Source: Vicugna pacos
Lineage: Eukaryota; Chordata; Mammalia; Artiodactyla; Camelidae
Assembly (NCBI RefSeq): GCF_048564905.1
Contig: NW_027328721.1
Coordinates: 39,204,870 to 39,268,869, forward strand
Direction: 5' to 3'
DNA: 64,000 nucleotides
The notes below the pieces were generated by a model that made no database searches, was not told the origin of the DNA, and worked only from the letters and a program-made list of their open reading frames with translations. Every line of letters begins with the position of its first letter. The first letter of the stretch is position 1. Both the position numbers and the translations under genes were made by a program. Positions 38,201 through 49,400 of this stretch are shown here, one piece after another.

Positions 38201-38431
38201 CGGTCGGCAGCGCGTGGGTCCTAACGGAAAGCCTAAGCTCGTCTCCCCTGAGGGTTTTCCTAATGTCTCTGTGCCAGGGAATGCTAGGGGGGTTTGCCGG
38301 ATATCCCAGTGACAGAGGCTGCCTCCCCAAGTTCAGGGAAGGTATTTCTCGGACTTCCCCGAACAGGGAACACCTGTGACTGAAGAGAGCTGCGTGGAGT
38401 TGTCTCTCGAGCTCCCCCACGCACTGACAAT
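38165..38431 (+). repeat. A/B hybrid monomer at block border
   Basis: The unit begins like the type A unit at 7,741 (GCTTCCGG, then GCGTTGGGAGG) and ends as type B (GGAAAGCC, GGGGGGTTTGC, TTTCTCGG). The crossover must lie between unit positions of about 22 and 67 (38,186-38,231), where the A and B neighbours are identical, including GTGGGTCCTAACGGA. Confidence 0.8.
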
Positions 38432-39499
38432 GGTTCCGGAATCCTGAGCGTGGGGAGGTTCCACCAACGGTCGGCAGCGCGTGGTTTCTAATGGAAAGTC
38501 TAGGCTCGCAAATCCTGAGGGTTTTCCTAATATCTCTGTGCCAGGGAATGCTAGGGGGGTTTTCAGGATAACCCAGTGACAGAGGCTGCCTCCCCAAGGT
38601 CAGGGAAGGTATTTCTCGGACTTCCCCGAACAGGGAACTCCTGTGACTGAAGAGAGCTGCGTGGAATTGTCTCTCGAGCTCCCCCACGCACTGACAATGG
38701 TTCCGGAATCCTGAGCGTGGGGAGGTTCCACCAACGGTCGGCATCGCGTGGGTTCTAACGGAAAGCCTAAGCTGGTCTCCCCTGAGGGTTTTCCTAATGT
38801 CTCTGTGCCAGGGAATGCTAGGGGGGTTTGCAGGATATCCCAGTGACAGAGGCTGCCTCCCCAAGTTCAGGGAAGGTATTTCTCGGACTTCCCCGAACAG
38901 GGAACAACTGTGACTGAAGAGAGCTGCGTGGAGTTGTCTCTCGAGCTCCCCCACGCACTGACAATGGTTCCGGAATCCTGAGCGTGGGGAGGTTCCACCA
39001 ACGGTCGGCAGCGCGTGGGTTCTAATGGAAAGCCTAGGCTCGCAAATCCTGAGGGTTTTCCTAATATCTCTGTGCCAGGGAATGCTAGGGGGGTTTGCAG
39101 GATAACCCAGTGACAGAGGCTGCCTCCCCAAGGACAGGGAAGGTATTTCTCGGACTTCCCCGAACAGGGAACTCCTGTGACTGAAGAGAGCTGCGTGGAA
39201 TTGTCTCTCGAGCTCCCCCACGCACTGACAATGGTTCCGGAATCCTGAGCGTGGGGAGGTTCCACCAACGGTCGGCAGCGAGTGGGTTCTAACGGAAAGG
39301 CTAAGCTCGTCTCCCCTGAGGGTTTTCCTAATGTCTCTGTGCCAGGGAATGCTAGGGGGGTTTGCAGGATATACCAGTGACAGAGGCTGCCTTCCCAAGT
39401 TCAGGGAAGTTATTTCTCGGACATCCCCGAACAGGGAACACCTGTGAATGAAGAGAGCTGCGTGGAGTTGTCTCTCGAGCTCCCCCACGCACTGACAAT
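38432..39499 (+). repeat. Two-monomer higher-order repeat (2 x 534 bp)
   Basis: Units at 38,432 and 38,966 share GGAAAGTC or GGAAAGCC TAGGCTCGCAAATCCTGAGG and GATAACCCAGTGACAGAGG, and each is followed by a more ordinary B unit, giving a 534-bp period. A third CTCGCAAATCC unit lies at 42,432, flanked by units similar to those at 38,699 and 39,500 (GTTCCGGAGTCCTGAGCG with TTCCATCAACGGTCGACAG). This part was therefore also copied within the B block at a distance of about 3.2-3.5 kb. Confidence 0.78.
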
Positions 39500-40309
39500 G
39501 GTTCCGGAGTCCTGAGCGTGGGGATGTTCCATCAACGGTCGACAGCGCTTGCGTTCTAACGGAAATCCTAAGCTCGTCTCCCCTGAGGGTTTTCCTAATA
39601 TCTCTGTGCCAGGGAATGTTGGGGGGTTTGCAGGATATCCCAGTGACAGAGTCTGCATCCCCAAGTTCAGGGAATGTATTTCTCGGACTTCCCCGAACAG
39701 GGAACACGTGTGACTGAAGAGAGCTGCGTGGAGTTGTCTCTCGAGCTCCCCCACGCACTGACAATGGTTCCGGAATCCTGAGCGTGGGGAGGTTCCACCA
39801 ACGGTCGGCAGCGCGTGGGTCCTAACGGAAAGCCTAAGCTCGTCTCCCCTGAGGATTTTCCTAATATCTCTGTGGCAGGGAATGCTAGGGGGGTTTGCAG
39901 GATATCCCAGTGACAGAGGCTGCCTCCCCAAGATCAGGGAAGGTATTCCTCGGACTTCCCCGAACAGGGAACAAATGTGACTGGAGAGAGCTGCATGGAG
40001 TTGTCTCTCGAGCTCCCCCGCGCACTGACAATGGTTCCGGAATCCTGAGCGTGAGGAGGTTCCACCAACGGTCGGCAGCCCGTGGGTTCTAACGGAAAGC
40101 CTAGGCTCGTCTCCCCTGAGGGTTTTTCAAATATCTCTGTGCCAGAGAATGCTAGGGGGGTTTGCAGGATATCCCAGTGACAGAGTCTGCCTCCCCAAAG
40201 TTAGGGAAGGTATTTCTCGGACTTCCCCGAACAGAGAACACCTGTGACTGAAGAGAGCTGCGTAGAGTTGTCTCCCGAGCTCCCCCAAGCACTGACAATG
40301 GTTCCGGAA

Positions 40310-42164
40310 TCCTGAGCGTGGGGAGGTTCCACCAACGGTCGGCTGCGCGTGGGTTCTAACGGAAAGCCTAAGTTCGTCTCCCCTGAGGTTTTCCTAATTT
40401 CCCTGTGCCAGGGAATGCTAGGGGTGTTTGCAGGATATCCCAGTGACAGAGGCTGACTCCCCAATGTCAGGGAAGATATTTCTCGTAATTCCCCGAACAG
40501 GGAACACCTGTAACTGAAGAGAACTGCGTGGAGTTGTCTCTCGAGCGCCCCCATGCACTGACAATGGTTCCGGAATCCTGAGCGTGGGGAGGTTCCACCA
40601 ACGGTCGGCATCGCGTGGGTTCTAACGGAATGCCTAAGCTCGTCTCCCCTGAGGGTTTTCCTAATGTCTCTGTGCCAGGGAATGCTAGGGGGGCTTGCAG
40701 GATATCCCAGTGACAGAGGCTGCCTCCCCAAGGTCAGGGAAGGTATTTCTCGGAATTCCCTGAACAGGGATCACCTGTGACTGAAGAGAGCTGCGAAGAG
40801 TTGTCTCTCGAGATCCCCCACGCACTGACAATGGTTCCGGAATCCTGAGAGTGGGGAGGTTCCACCAACGGTCGGCAGCGCGTGGGTTCTTACGGAAAGC
40901 CTAAGTTCGTCTCCCCTGAGGGTTTTAATAATTTCCCTGTGCCAGGGAATGCTAGGGGGGTTTGCAGGATATCCCAGTGACCGAGGCTGCCTCCCCAAGT
41001 TCAGGGAAGTTATTTCCCCCACTTCCCCGTACAGGGAACACCAGTGATTGAAGAGAGCTGCGTGGAGTTGTCTCTCGAGCTCCCCCACGCACTGACAATG
41101 GTTCCGGAATCCTGAGCGTGGGGAGGTTCTACCAACGGTCGGCAGTGCTTGTGTTCTAACGGAATGCCTAAGCTCGTCTCCCCTGAGGGTTTTCCTAATG
41201 TCTCTGTGCCAGGGAATGCTAGGGGGGTTTGCAGGATATCCCAGTGACATTGGCAGACCCCCAAGTTCAGGGAAGGTATTTCTCGGACTTCCCCCAACAG
41301 GGAACACCTGTGACTGAAAAGAGCTGCGTGGAGATGTCTCTCGAGCTCCCCCACGCACTGACAATGGTTCCGGAATCCTGAGCGTGGGGAGGTTCCACTT
41401 ACGGTCGACAGCGCGTGGGTTCAAACGGAATGCCAAAGCTCGTCTCCCCTGAGGGTTTTCCTAATGTCTCTGTTCCTGGGAATGCTATGGGTGTTTGCAG
41501 TATATCCCAGTGACAGAGGCTGCCTCCCCTAGGTCAGGGAAGGTATTTCTCGGACTTCCCCGAACAGGGAACACCTGTGACTGAAGAGAGCTGCGTGGAG
41601 TTGTCTCTCGAGCTCCCCCACGCACTGACAATGATTCTGGAATACGGAGAGTGGGGAAGTTCCACCAAAGGTCGGCAGCGCGTGGGTTCTAACGGAATGC
41701 ATAAGCTCGTCTCCCCTGAGGTTTTCCTGCTGCCTCTGTGCTCGGGAATGCTAGGGGGGTTTGCAGGATATCCCAGTGACAGAGGCTGCCTCCCAACGTT
41801 CAGGGAATATATTTCTCGGTCTTCCCCGAACAGGGAACACCTGTGAATGAAGAGAGCTGCGTGGAGCTGTCTCTCGAGCTCCCCCACGCACTGACAATGG
41901 TTCCGGAATCCTGAGCGTGGGGAGGTTCCACCAACGGTCGGCAGCGTGTGGGTTTTTACGGTATTCCTAAGCTCGTCTCCCCTGAGGGTTTTCCTAATGT
42001 CTCGGTGCCAGGGAATGCTAGGGCTTTTGCAGAAAATCCCAGTGACTGAGGCTGCCTCCCCAAGTTCAGGGAAGTTATATCTCGGACTTCCCCGAACAGG
42101 GAACACCTGTGACTGAAGGGAGCTGCGTGGAGTTGTCACTCGAGATCCCCCACGCACTGAAAAT
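40310..42164 (+). repeat. Diverged monomers inside type B block 3
   Basis: Units here carry many private changes and mixed A/B markers. Examples are GGGGGGCTTGC with GGAATGCC (40,630-40,700), TTTTAATAATTTCCC (40,923), GACATTGGCAGACCCCC (41,246), TGTTCCTGGGAATGCTATGG (41,471), ATTCTGGAATACGGAGAG (41,634) and TCCTGCTGCCTCTGTGCTCG (41,726). The 267-bp phase and orientation are kept. This is the part of the window least touched by recent homogenisation and may be the oldest. Confidence 0.8.
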
Positions 42165-42431
42165 GGTTCCGGAAACCTGAGCGTGGGGAGGTTCCACCAA
42201 CGGTCGGCAGCGCGTGGGTTCTAACGGAAAGCCTAAGCTCATCTCCCCTGAGGGTTTTCCTAATGTCTCTGTGCCAGGGAATGCTAGGGGGGTTTGCAGG
42301 ATATCCCAGTGACAGAGGCTGCCTCCCCAAGTTCAGGGAAGGTATTTCTCGGACTTCCCCGAACAGGGAACACCTGTGACTGAAGAGAGCTGCGTGGAGT
42401 TGTCTCTCGAGCTCCCCCACGCACTGACAAT
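42165..42431 (+). repeat. Representative type B monomer (267 bp)
   Basis: This unit shows the type B diagnostic changes together: GGAAAGCC for GGAATGCC, GGGGGGTTTGC for GGGGTGATTGC, GTGACAGAGG for GTGACCGAGG, and TTTCTCGG for TTTCCCGG. It keeps the 267-bp length and the rest of the landmarks. Because the four changes travel together in most units of the B blocks, they mark a true subfamily rather than scattered mutation. Confidence 0.9.
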
Positions 42432-45400
42432 GGTTCCGGAATCCTGAGCGTGGGGAGGTTCCACCAACGGTCGGCAGCGCGTGGGTTCTAATGGAAAGCC
42501 TAGGCTCGCAAATCCTGAGGGTTTTCCTAAAATCTCTGTGCCAGGGAATGCTAGGGGCGTTTGCAGGATAACCCAGTGACAGAGGCTGCCTCCCCAAGGT
42601 CAGGGAAGGTATTTATCGGACTTCCCCGATCAGGAAACTCCTGTGAATGAAGAGAGCTGCGTGGAGTTGTCTCTCGAGCTCCCCCACGCACTGACAATTG
42701 TTCCGGAGTCCTGAGCGTGGGGATGTTCCATCAACGGTCGACAGCGCGTGCGTTCTAACGGAAATCCTAAGCTCGTCTCCCCTGAGGGTTTTCCTAATAT
42801 CTCTGTGCCAGGGAATGTTGGGGATTTTGCAGGATATCCCAGTGACAGAGGCTGCCTCCCCAAGGTCAGGGAAGGTATTTCTCGGACTTCCCCGAACAGG
42901 GAACACGTGTGACTGAAGAGAGCTGCGTGGAGTTGTCTCTCGTGCTCCCCCACGCACTGACAATGGTTCCGGAATCCTGAGCGTGGGGAGGTTCCACCAA
43001 CGGTCGGCAGCGCGTGGGTCCTAACGGAAAGCCTAAGCTCGTCTCCCCTGAGGGTTTTCCTAATGTCTCTGTGCCAGGGAATGCTAGGGGGGTTTGCAGG
43101 ATATCCCAGTGACAGAGGCTGCCTCCACATGTTCAGGGAAGGTATTTCTCGGACTTCCCCGAACAGGGAACAACTGTGACTGAAGAGAACTACGTGGATT
43201 TGTCTCTCGAGATCCCCCATGCACTGACAATGGTTCCGGAATCCTGAGCGTGGGGAGGTTCCACCAACGGTAGGCAGCGCGTGGGTTCTAACGGAAAGCC
43301 TAAGCTCGTCTCCCCTGAGGGTTTTCCTAATGTCTTTGTGCCAGGGAATGCTAGGGGTGTTTGCAGGATATCCCAGTGACAGAGGCTGCCTCCCCAATGT
43401 CAGGGAAGCTATTTCTCGGAATTCCCCGAACAGGGAAGACGTGTGAATGAAGAGAGCTGCGTGGAGTTGTCTCTCGAGTTCCCCCACGCACCGACAATGG
43501 TTCCGGAATCCTGAGCGTGGGGAGGTTCCACCAACGGTCGGCAGCGCGTGGGTTCTAACGGAAAGCCTAAGCTGGTCTCCCCTGAGTGTTTTCCTAATGT
43601 CTCTGTGCCAGGGAATGCTAGGGGTGATTGCATGATATCCCAGTGACAGAGGTTGCCTCCCCAAAGTCAGGGAAGGTATTTCTTGGACTTCCCCGAACAG
43701 GGAAACCCTGTGACTGAATAGAGCTGCGTGGAGTTCTCTCTCGAGCTCCCCCACGTACTGACAATGGTTCCGGAATCCTGAGCGTGAGGAGGTTCCACCA
43801 ACGGTCGGCAGCGTGTGGGTTCTAACGGAAAGCCTAAGCTCGTCTCCCCTGAGGGTTTTCCTAATGTCTCTGTGCCAGGGAATGCTAGGGGGGTTTGCAG
43901 GATATCCCAGTGACAGAGACTGCCTCCCCAAGGTCAGGGAAGGTATTTCTCGGACTTCCCCGAACAGGGAACACCTGTGACTGACGAGAGCTGCGTGGAG
44001 TTGTCTCTCGAGATCCCCCAAGCACTGACAATGGTTCAGGAATCCTGAGCGTGGGGAGGTTCGAACAAAGGTCGGCAGCGCGTGGGTTCTAACGGAAAGC
44101 CTAAGCTCGTCTCCCCTGAGGGTTTTCCTAATGTCTCTGTGCCAGGGAATGCTAGGGGTGTTTGCAGGATATCCCAGTGACCGAGGCTGCCTCCCCAAGG
44201 TCAGGGAAGGTGTTTCTAGGACTTCCCAGAACACGGAACACCTGTGACAGAAGAGAGCTGCGTGGAGTTGTCTCTCGAGCTCCCCCACGCACTGACAATG
44301 GTTCCGGAATCCTGAGCGTGGGGAGGTTCCACCAACGGTCGGCAGCGCGTGGGTTCTAACGGAAAGCCTAAGCTCGTCTCCCCTGAGGGTTTTCCTAATG
44401 TCTCTGTGCCAGGGAATGCTAGGGGGGTTTGCAGGATATCCCAGTGACAGAGGCTGACTCCCCAAGGTCAGGGAAGGTATTTCTCGGTCTTCCCCGAACA
44501 GGGTACACCTGTGACTGAAGAGAGCTGCATGTAGTTTTCTCCCGAGATCCCCCACACTCTGACAATGGTTCCGGAATCCTGAGCGTGGGGAGGTTCCACC
44601 AACGGTCAGCAGCGCGTGGGTTCTAACGGAAAGCCTAAGCTCGTTTCCCCTGAGGGTTTTCCTAAAGTCTGTCTGCCAGGGAATGCTAGGGGGGTTTGCA
44701 GGATATCCCAGTGACAGAGGCTGCATCCCCAAGGTCAGGGAAGGTTTTTCTCGGACTTCCCCGAACAGGGAACACCTGTGACTGAAGAGAGCTGCGTGGA
44801 GTTGTCTCTCGAGCTCCCCCACGCACTGACAATGCTTCCGGAATCCTGAGCGTGAGGAGGTTCCACCAACGGTCGACAGCGCGTGAGTTCTAACGGAAAT
44901 CCTAAGCTCGTCTCCCCTGAGGGTTTTCCTAATTTCTCTGTGCCACGGAGTGCTAGGGGGGTTTGCAGGATATGCCAGTGACTGAGGCTGCCTCCCCAAG
45001 GTCAGGGAAGTTATTTCTCGGACTTCTCCGAACAGGGAACACCTGTGACTGAAGAGAGCTGCATGGAGTTGTCTCTCGAGCTCCCCCGCGCACTGACAAT
45101 GTTTCCGGAATCCTGAGCGTGGGGAGGTTCCACCAACGGTCGGCAGCCCGTGGGTTCTAACGGAAAGCCTAGGCTCGTCTCCCCTGAGGGTTTTTCAAAT
45201 TTCTCTGTGCCAGAGAATGCTAGGGGGGTTTGCAGGATATCCCAGTGAGAGAGGCTGCCTCCCCAAAGTTAGGGAAGGTATTTCTCGGACTTCCCCGAAC
45301 AGAGAACACCTGTGACTGAAGAGAGCTGCGTAGAGTTGTCTCTCGAGCTCCCCCACGCACTGACAATGGTTCCGGAATCCTGAGCGTGGGGAGGTTCCAC

Positions 45401-46166
45401 CAACGGTCGGCTGCGCGTGGGTTCTAACGGAAAGCCTAAGTTCGTCTCCCCTGAGGTTTTCCTAATTTCCCTGTGCCAGGGAATGCTAGGGGTGTTTGCA
45501 GGATATCCCAGTGACAGAGTCTGCCTCCCCAAGGTCAGGGAAGTTATTTCTCGGACTTCCCCGAACAGGGAAAACGTGTGACTGAAGAGAGCTGCGTGGA
45601 GTTGTCTCTCGAGCTCCCCCACGCACTGAAAATGCTTCCGTAATCCTGAGCGTGGGGAGGTTCCACCAACGGTCGGCAGCGCGTGGGTTATAACGGAAAG
45701 CCTAAGCTCGTCTTCCCTGAGGGTTTTCCTAATGTCTATGTGCCAGGGAATGCTAGGGGAGTTTGCAGGATATCCCAGAGCAGAGTCTGCCTCCCCAAGA
45801 TCAGGGAAGGTATTTCTCGGACTTCCCCGAACAGGGAACACATGTGACTGACGAGAGCTGCGTGGAGTTGTCTCTCGAGCTCCCCCACGCAAAGACAATG
45901 GTTCCGGAATCCTGAGCGTGGGGAGGTTCCACCAACGGTCTTCAGCGCGCTGATTCTAACGGAAAGCCTAAGCTCGTCTCCCCTGAGGGTTTTCCTAATG
46001 TTTCTGTGCCAGGGAATGCTATGGGGGTTTGAAGGATATCCCAGTGACAGAGGCTGCATCCCCAAGGTCAGGGAAGGTGTTTCTCGGACTTCCCCGAACA
46101 GGGAACACCTGTGACTTAAGAGAGCTGCGTGGAGTTGTCTCTCGAGCTCCCCAACGCACTGACAAT

Positions 46167-46433
46167 TTTTCCGGAATCCTGAGCGGGGGGAGGTTCCACC
46201 AACGGTCGGCAGCGCGTGGGTTCTAACGGAAAGCCTAAGCTCGGCTCCCCTGAGGGTTTTCCTAATTTCCCTGTGCCAGGGAATGCTAGGGGGGTTTGCA
46301 GGTTATCCCAGTGACCGAGGCTGCCTCCCCAAGGTCAGGGAAGTTATTTCCCTGACTTCCCCGAACAGGGAACACCTGTGACTGAAGAGAGCTGCGTGGA
46401 GTTGTCTCTCGAGCTCCCCCACGCACTGACAAT
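46167..46433 (+). repeat. B/A hybrid monomer at block border, copy 2
   Basis: This is the exact counterpart of the hybrid at 2,672 (offset 43,495): type B first half, GTGACCGAGG and TTTCCCTGAC in the second half, and GCGGGGGGAGG near the start. It marks the change from type B block 3 to type A block 3. Confidence 0.85.
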
Positions 46434-49400
46434 GGTTCCGGAATCCTGAGCGTGGGGAGGTTCCAACAACGGTCGGCAGCGCGTGGCTTCTAACGGAATG
46501 CCTAAGCTCGTCTCCCCTGAGTGTTTTCCTAATGTCTCTGTGCCAGGGAATGCTAGGGGTGATTGCAGGATATCCCAGTGACCGAGGCTGCCTCCCCAAG
46601 GTCAGGGAAGTTATTTCCCGGACTTCCCCGAACAGGGAACACCTGTGAATGAAGAGAGCTGCGTGGAGTTGTCTCTCGAGCTCCCCCACGCACTGACAAT
46701 GGTTCCAGAATCCTGAGCGTGGGGAGGTTCCACCAACGGTCGGCAGCGTGTGGGTTCTAACGGAATGCCTAAGCTCGTCTCCCCTGAGGATTTTCCTAAT
46801 GTCTCTGTGCCAGGGAATGCTAGGGGTGATTGCAGGATATCCCAGTGACCGAGGCTGCTTCCCCAAGGTCAGGGAATGTATTTCCCGGACTTCCCCGTAG
46901 AGGGAAAACTTGTGACTGAAGAGAGCTGCGTGGAGTTTTCTCTCGAGCTCCCCCACGCACTGACAATGGTTCCAGAATCCTGAGCGTGGGAAGGTTCCAC
47001 CAACGGTCGGCAGCGCGTGGGTTCTAACGGAATGCCTAAGCTCGTCTCCCCTGAGGGTTTTCCTAATGTCTCTGTGCCAGGGAATGCTAGGGGTGATTGC
47101 AGGATATCCCAGTGACCGAGTCTGCCTCCCTAAGGTCAGGGAAGTTATTTCCCGGACTACCCCGAACTGGGAACACCTGTGACTGAACAGAGCTGCGTGG
47201 AGTTGTCTCTCGAGCTCCCCCACGCACTGACAATTGTTCCGGAATCCTGAGCGTGGGGAGGTTCCACCAACGGTCGGCAGCGCGTGGGTTCTAACGGAAT
47301 GCCTTAGCTCGTCTTCCCTGAGGGTTTTCCTAATGTCTCTGTGCCAGGGAATGCTAGGGGTGATTGCAGGATATCCCAGTGACCGAGGCTGCCTCCCCAA
47401 GGTCAGGGAAGGTATTTCCCGGACTTCCCCGAACAGGGAACACCTGTGACTGAAGAGAGCTGCGTGGAGTTGTCTCTCTAGCTCCCCCTCGCAATGACAA
47501 TGGTTCCGGAATCCTGAGCGTGGGGAGGTTCCACCAACGGTCGGCAGCGCGTGGGTTCTAACGGAATGCCTAAGCTCGTCTAGCCTGAGGGTTTTCCTAA
47601 TGTCTCTGTGCCAGGGAATGCTAGGGGTGATTGCAGGATATCCCAGTGACCGAGGCTGCCTCCCCAAGTCAGGGAAGATATTTCCCGGACTTCCCCGAAC
47701 AGGGAACACCTGTGACTGAAGAGAGCTGCGTGGAGTTGTCTCTCGAGCTCCCCCACGCACTGACAATGGTTCCGGAATCCTGAGCGTGGGGAGCTTCCAC
47801 CAACGGTCGGCAGCGCGTGGGTTCTAACGGAATGTCTAAGCTCGTCTCCCCTGAGGTTTTTCCTAATGTCTCTGTGCCAGGGAAGGCTAGGGGTGATTGC
47901 AGGATATCCCAGTGACCGAGGCTGCCTCCCCAAGGTCAGGGAAGGTATTTCCCGGACTTCCCCGAACAGGGAGCACCTGTGACTGAAGAGAGCTGCGTGG
48001 AGTTGTCTCTCGAGCTCCCCCACGCACTGACAATGGTTCCGGAATCCTGAGCGTGGGGAGGTTCCACCAAAAGTCGGCAGCGCGTGGGTTCTAACGGAAT
48101 GCCTAAGCTCGTCTCCCCTGAGGGTTTTCCTAATGTGTCTGTGCCAGGGAATGCTAGGGGTGATTGCAGGATATCCCAGTGCCCGAGGCTGCCTCCCCAT
48201 GTTCAGGGAATTATTTCCCGGACTTCCCCGAACAGGGAACACCTGTGACTGAAGGGAGCTGCGTGGAGTTGTCTCTCGAGCTCCCCCACACACTGACAAT
48301 GGTTCCGGAATCCTGAGCGTGGGGAGGTTCCACCAACGGTCGGCAGCGCGTGGCTTCTAACGGAATGCTTAAGCTCGTCTCCCCTGAGGGTTTTCCTAAT
48401 GTCTCTGTGCCAGGGAATGCTAGGGGTGATTGCAGGATATCCCAGTGTCCGAGGCTGCCTCCCCAAGTTTAGGGAAGGTATTTCCCGGACTTCCCCGAAC
48501 AGGGAACACCTGTGACTGAAGAGAGCTGCGTGGAGTTGTCTCTCGAGCTCCCCCACGCACTGACAATGGTTCCGGAATCCTGAGCGTGGGGAGGTTCCAC
48601 CAAAGGTCGGCAGCGCGTGGGTTCTAACGGAATGCCTAAGCTCGTCTCCCCTGAGGGTTTTCCTAATATCTCTGTGCCAGGGAATGCTAGGGGTGATTGC
48701 AGGATATCCCAGTGACCGAGGCTGCCTCCCCAAGGTCAGGGAAGGTATTTCCCGGACTTCCCCGAACAGGGAACACCTGTGACTGAAGAGAGCTGCGTGG
48801 AGTTGTCTCTCGAGCTCCCCCACGCACTGACAATGGTTCCGGAATCCTGAGCGTGGGGAGGTTCCACCAACGGTCGGCAGCGCGTGGGTTCTAACGGAAA
48901 GCCTAAGCTCGTCTCCCCTGAGGGTTTTCCTAATGTCTCTGTGCCAGGGAATGTTAGGGTTGATTGCAGGATATCCCAGTGACTGAGGCTGCTTCCAAAA
49001 GGTCCCGGAAGGTATTTCCCGGACTTCCCCGAACAGGGAACACCTGTGACTGAAGAGAGCTGCGTGGAGTTGTCTCTCGAGCTCCCCCACGCACTGACAA
49101 TGGTTCCGGAATCCTGAGCGTGGGGAGGTTCCACCAACGGTCGGCAGCTCGTGGGTTCTAACGGAATGCCTAAGCTCGTCTCCCCTGAGGGTTTTCCTAA
49201 TATCTCTGTGCCAGGGAATGCTAGGGGTGATTGCATTATATCCCAGTGACCGTGGTTGCCTCCCCAAGGTCAGGGAAGGTATTTCCCGGACTTCCCCGAA
49301 CAGGGAACACCTGTGACTGAAGAGAACTGCGTGGAGTTGTCTCTCGAGCTCCCCCACGCACTGACAATGTTTCCGGAATCTTGAGCGTGGGGAGGTTCCA

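Larger units (their letters stand above)
38200..46305 (+). repeat. Type B block 3, about 30 monomers
   Basis: Most units carry GGAAAGCC, GGGGGGTTTGC, GTGACAGAGG and TTTCTCGG. From 43,496 on it is the near-identical copy of window bases 1 onward. The middle part (about 40.3-42.2 kb) is more diverged than any other stretch. The right border is the hybrid monomer at 46,167-46,433. Confidence 0.85.
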
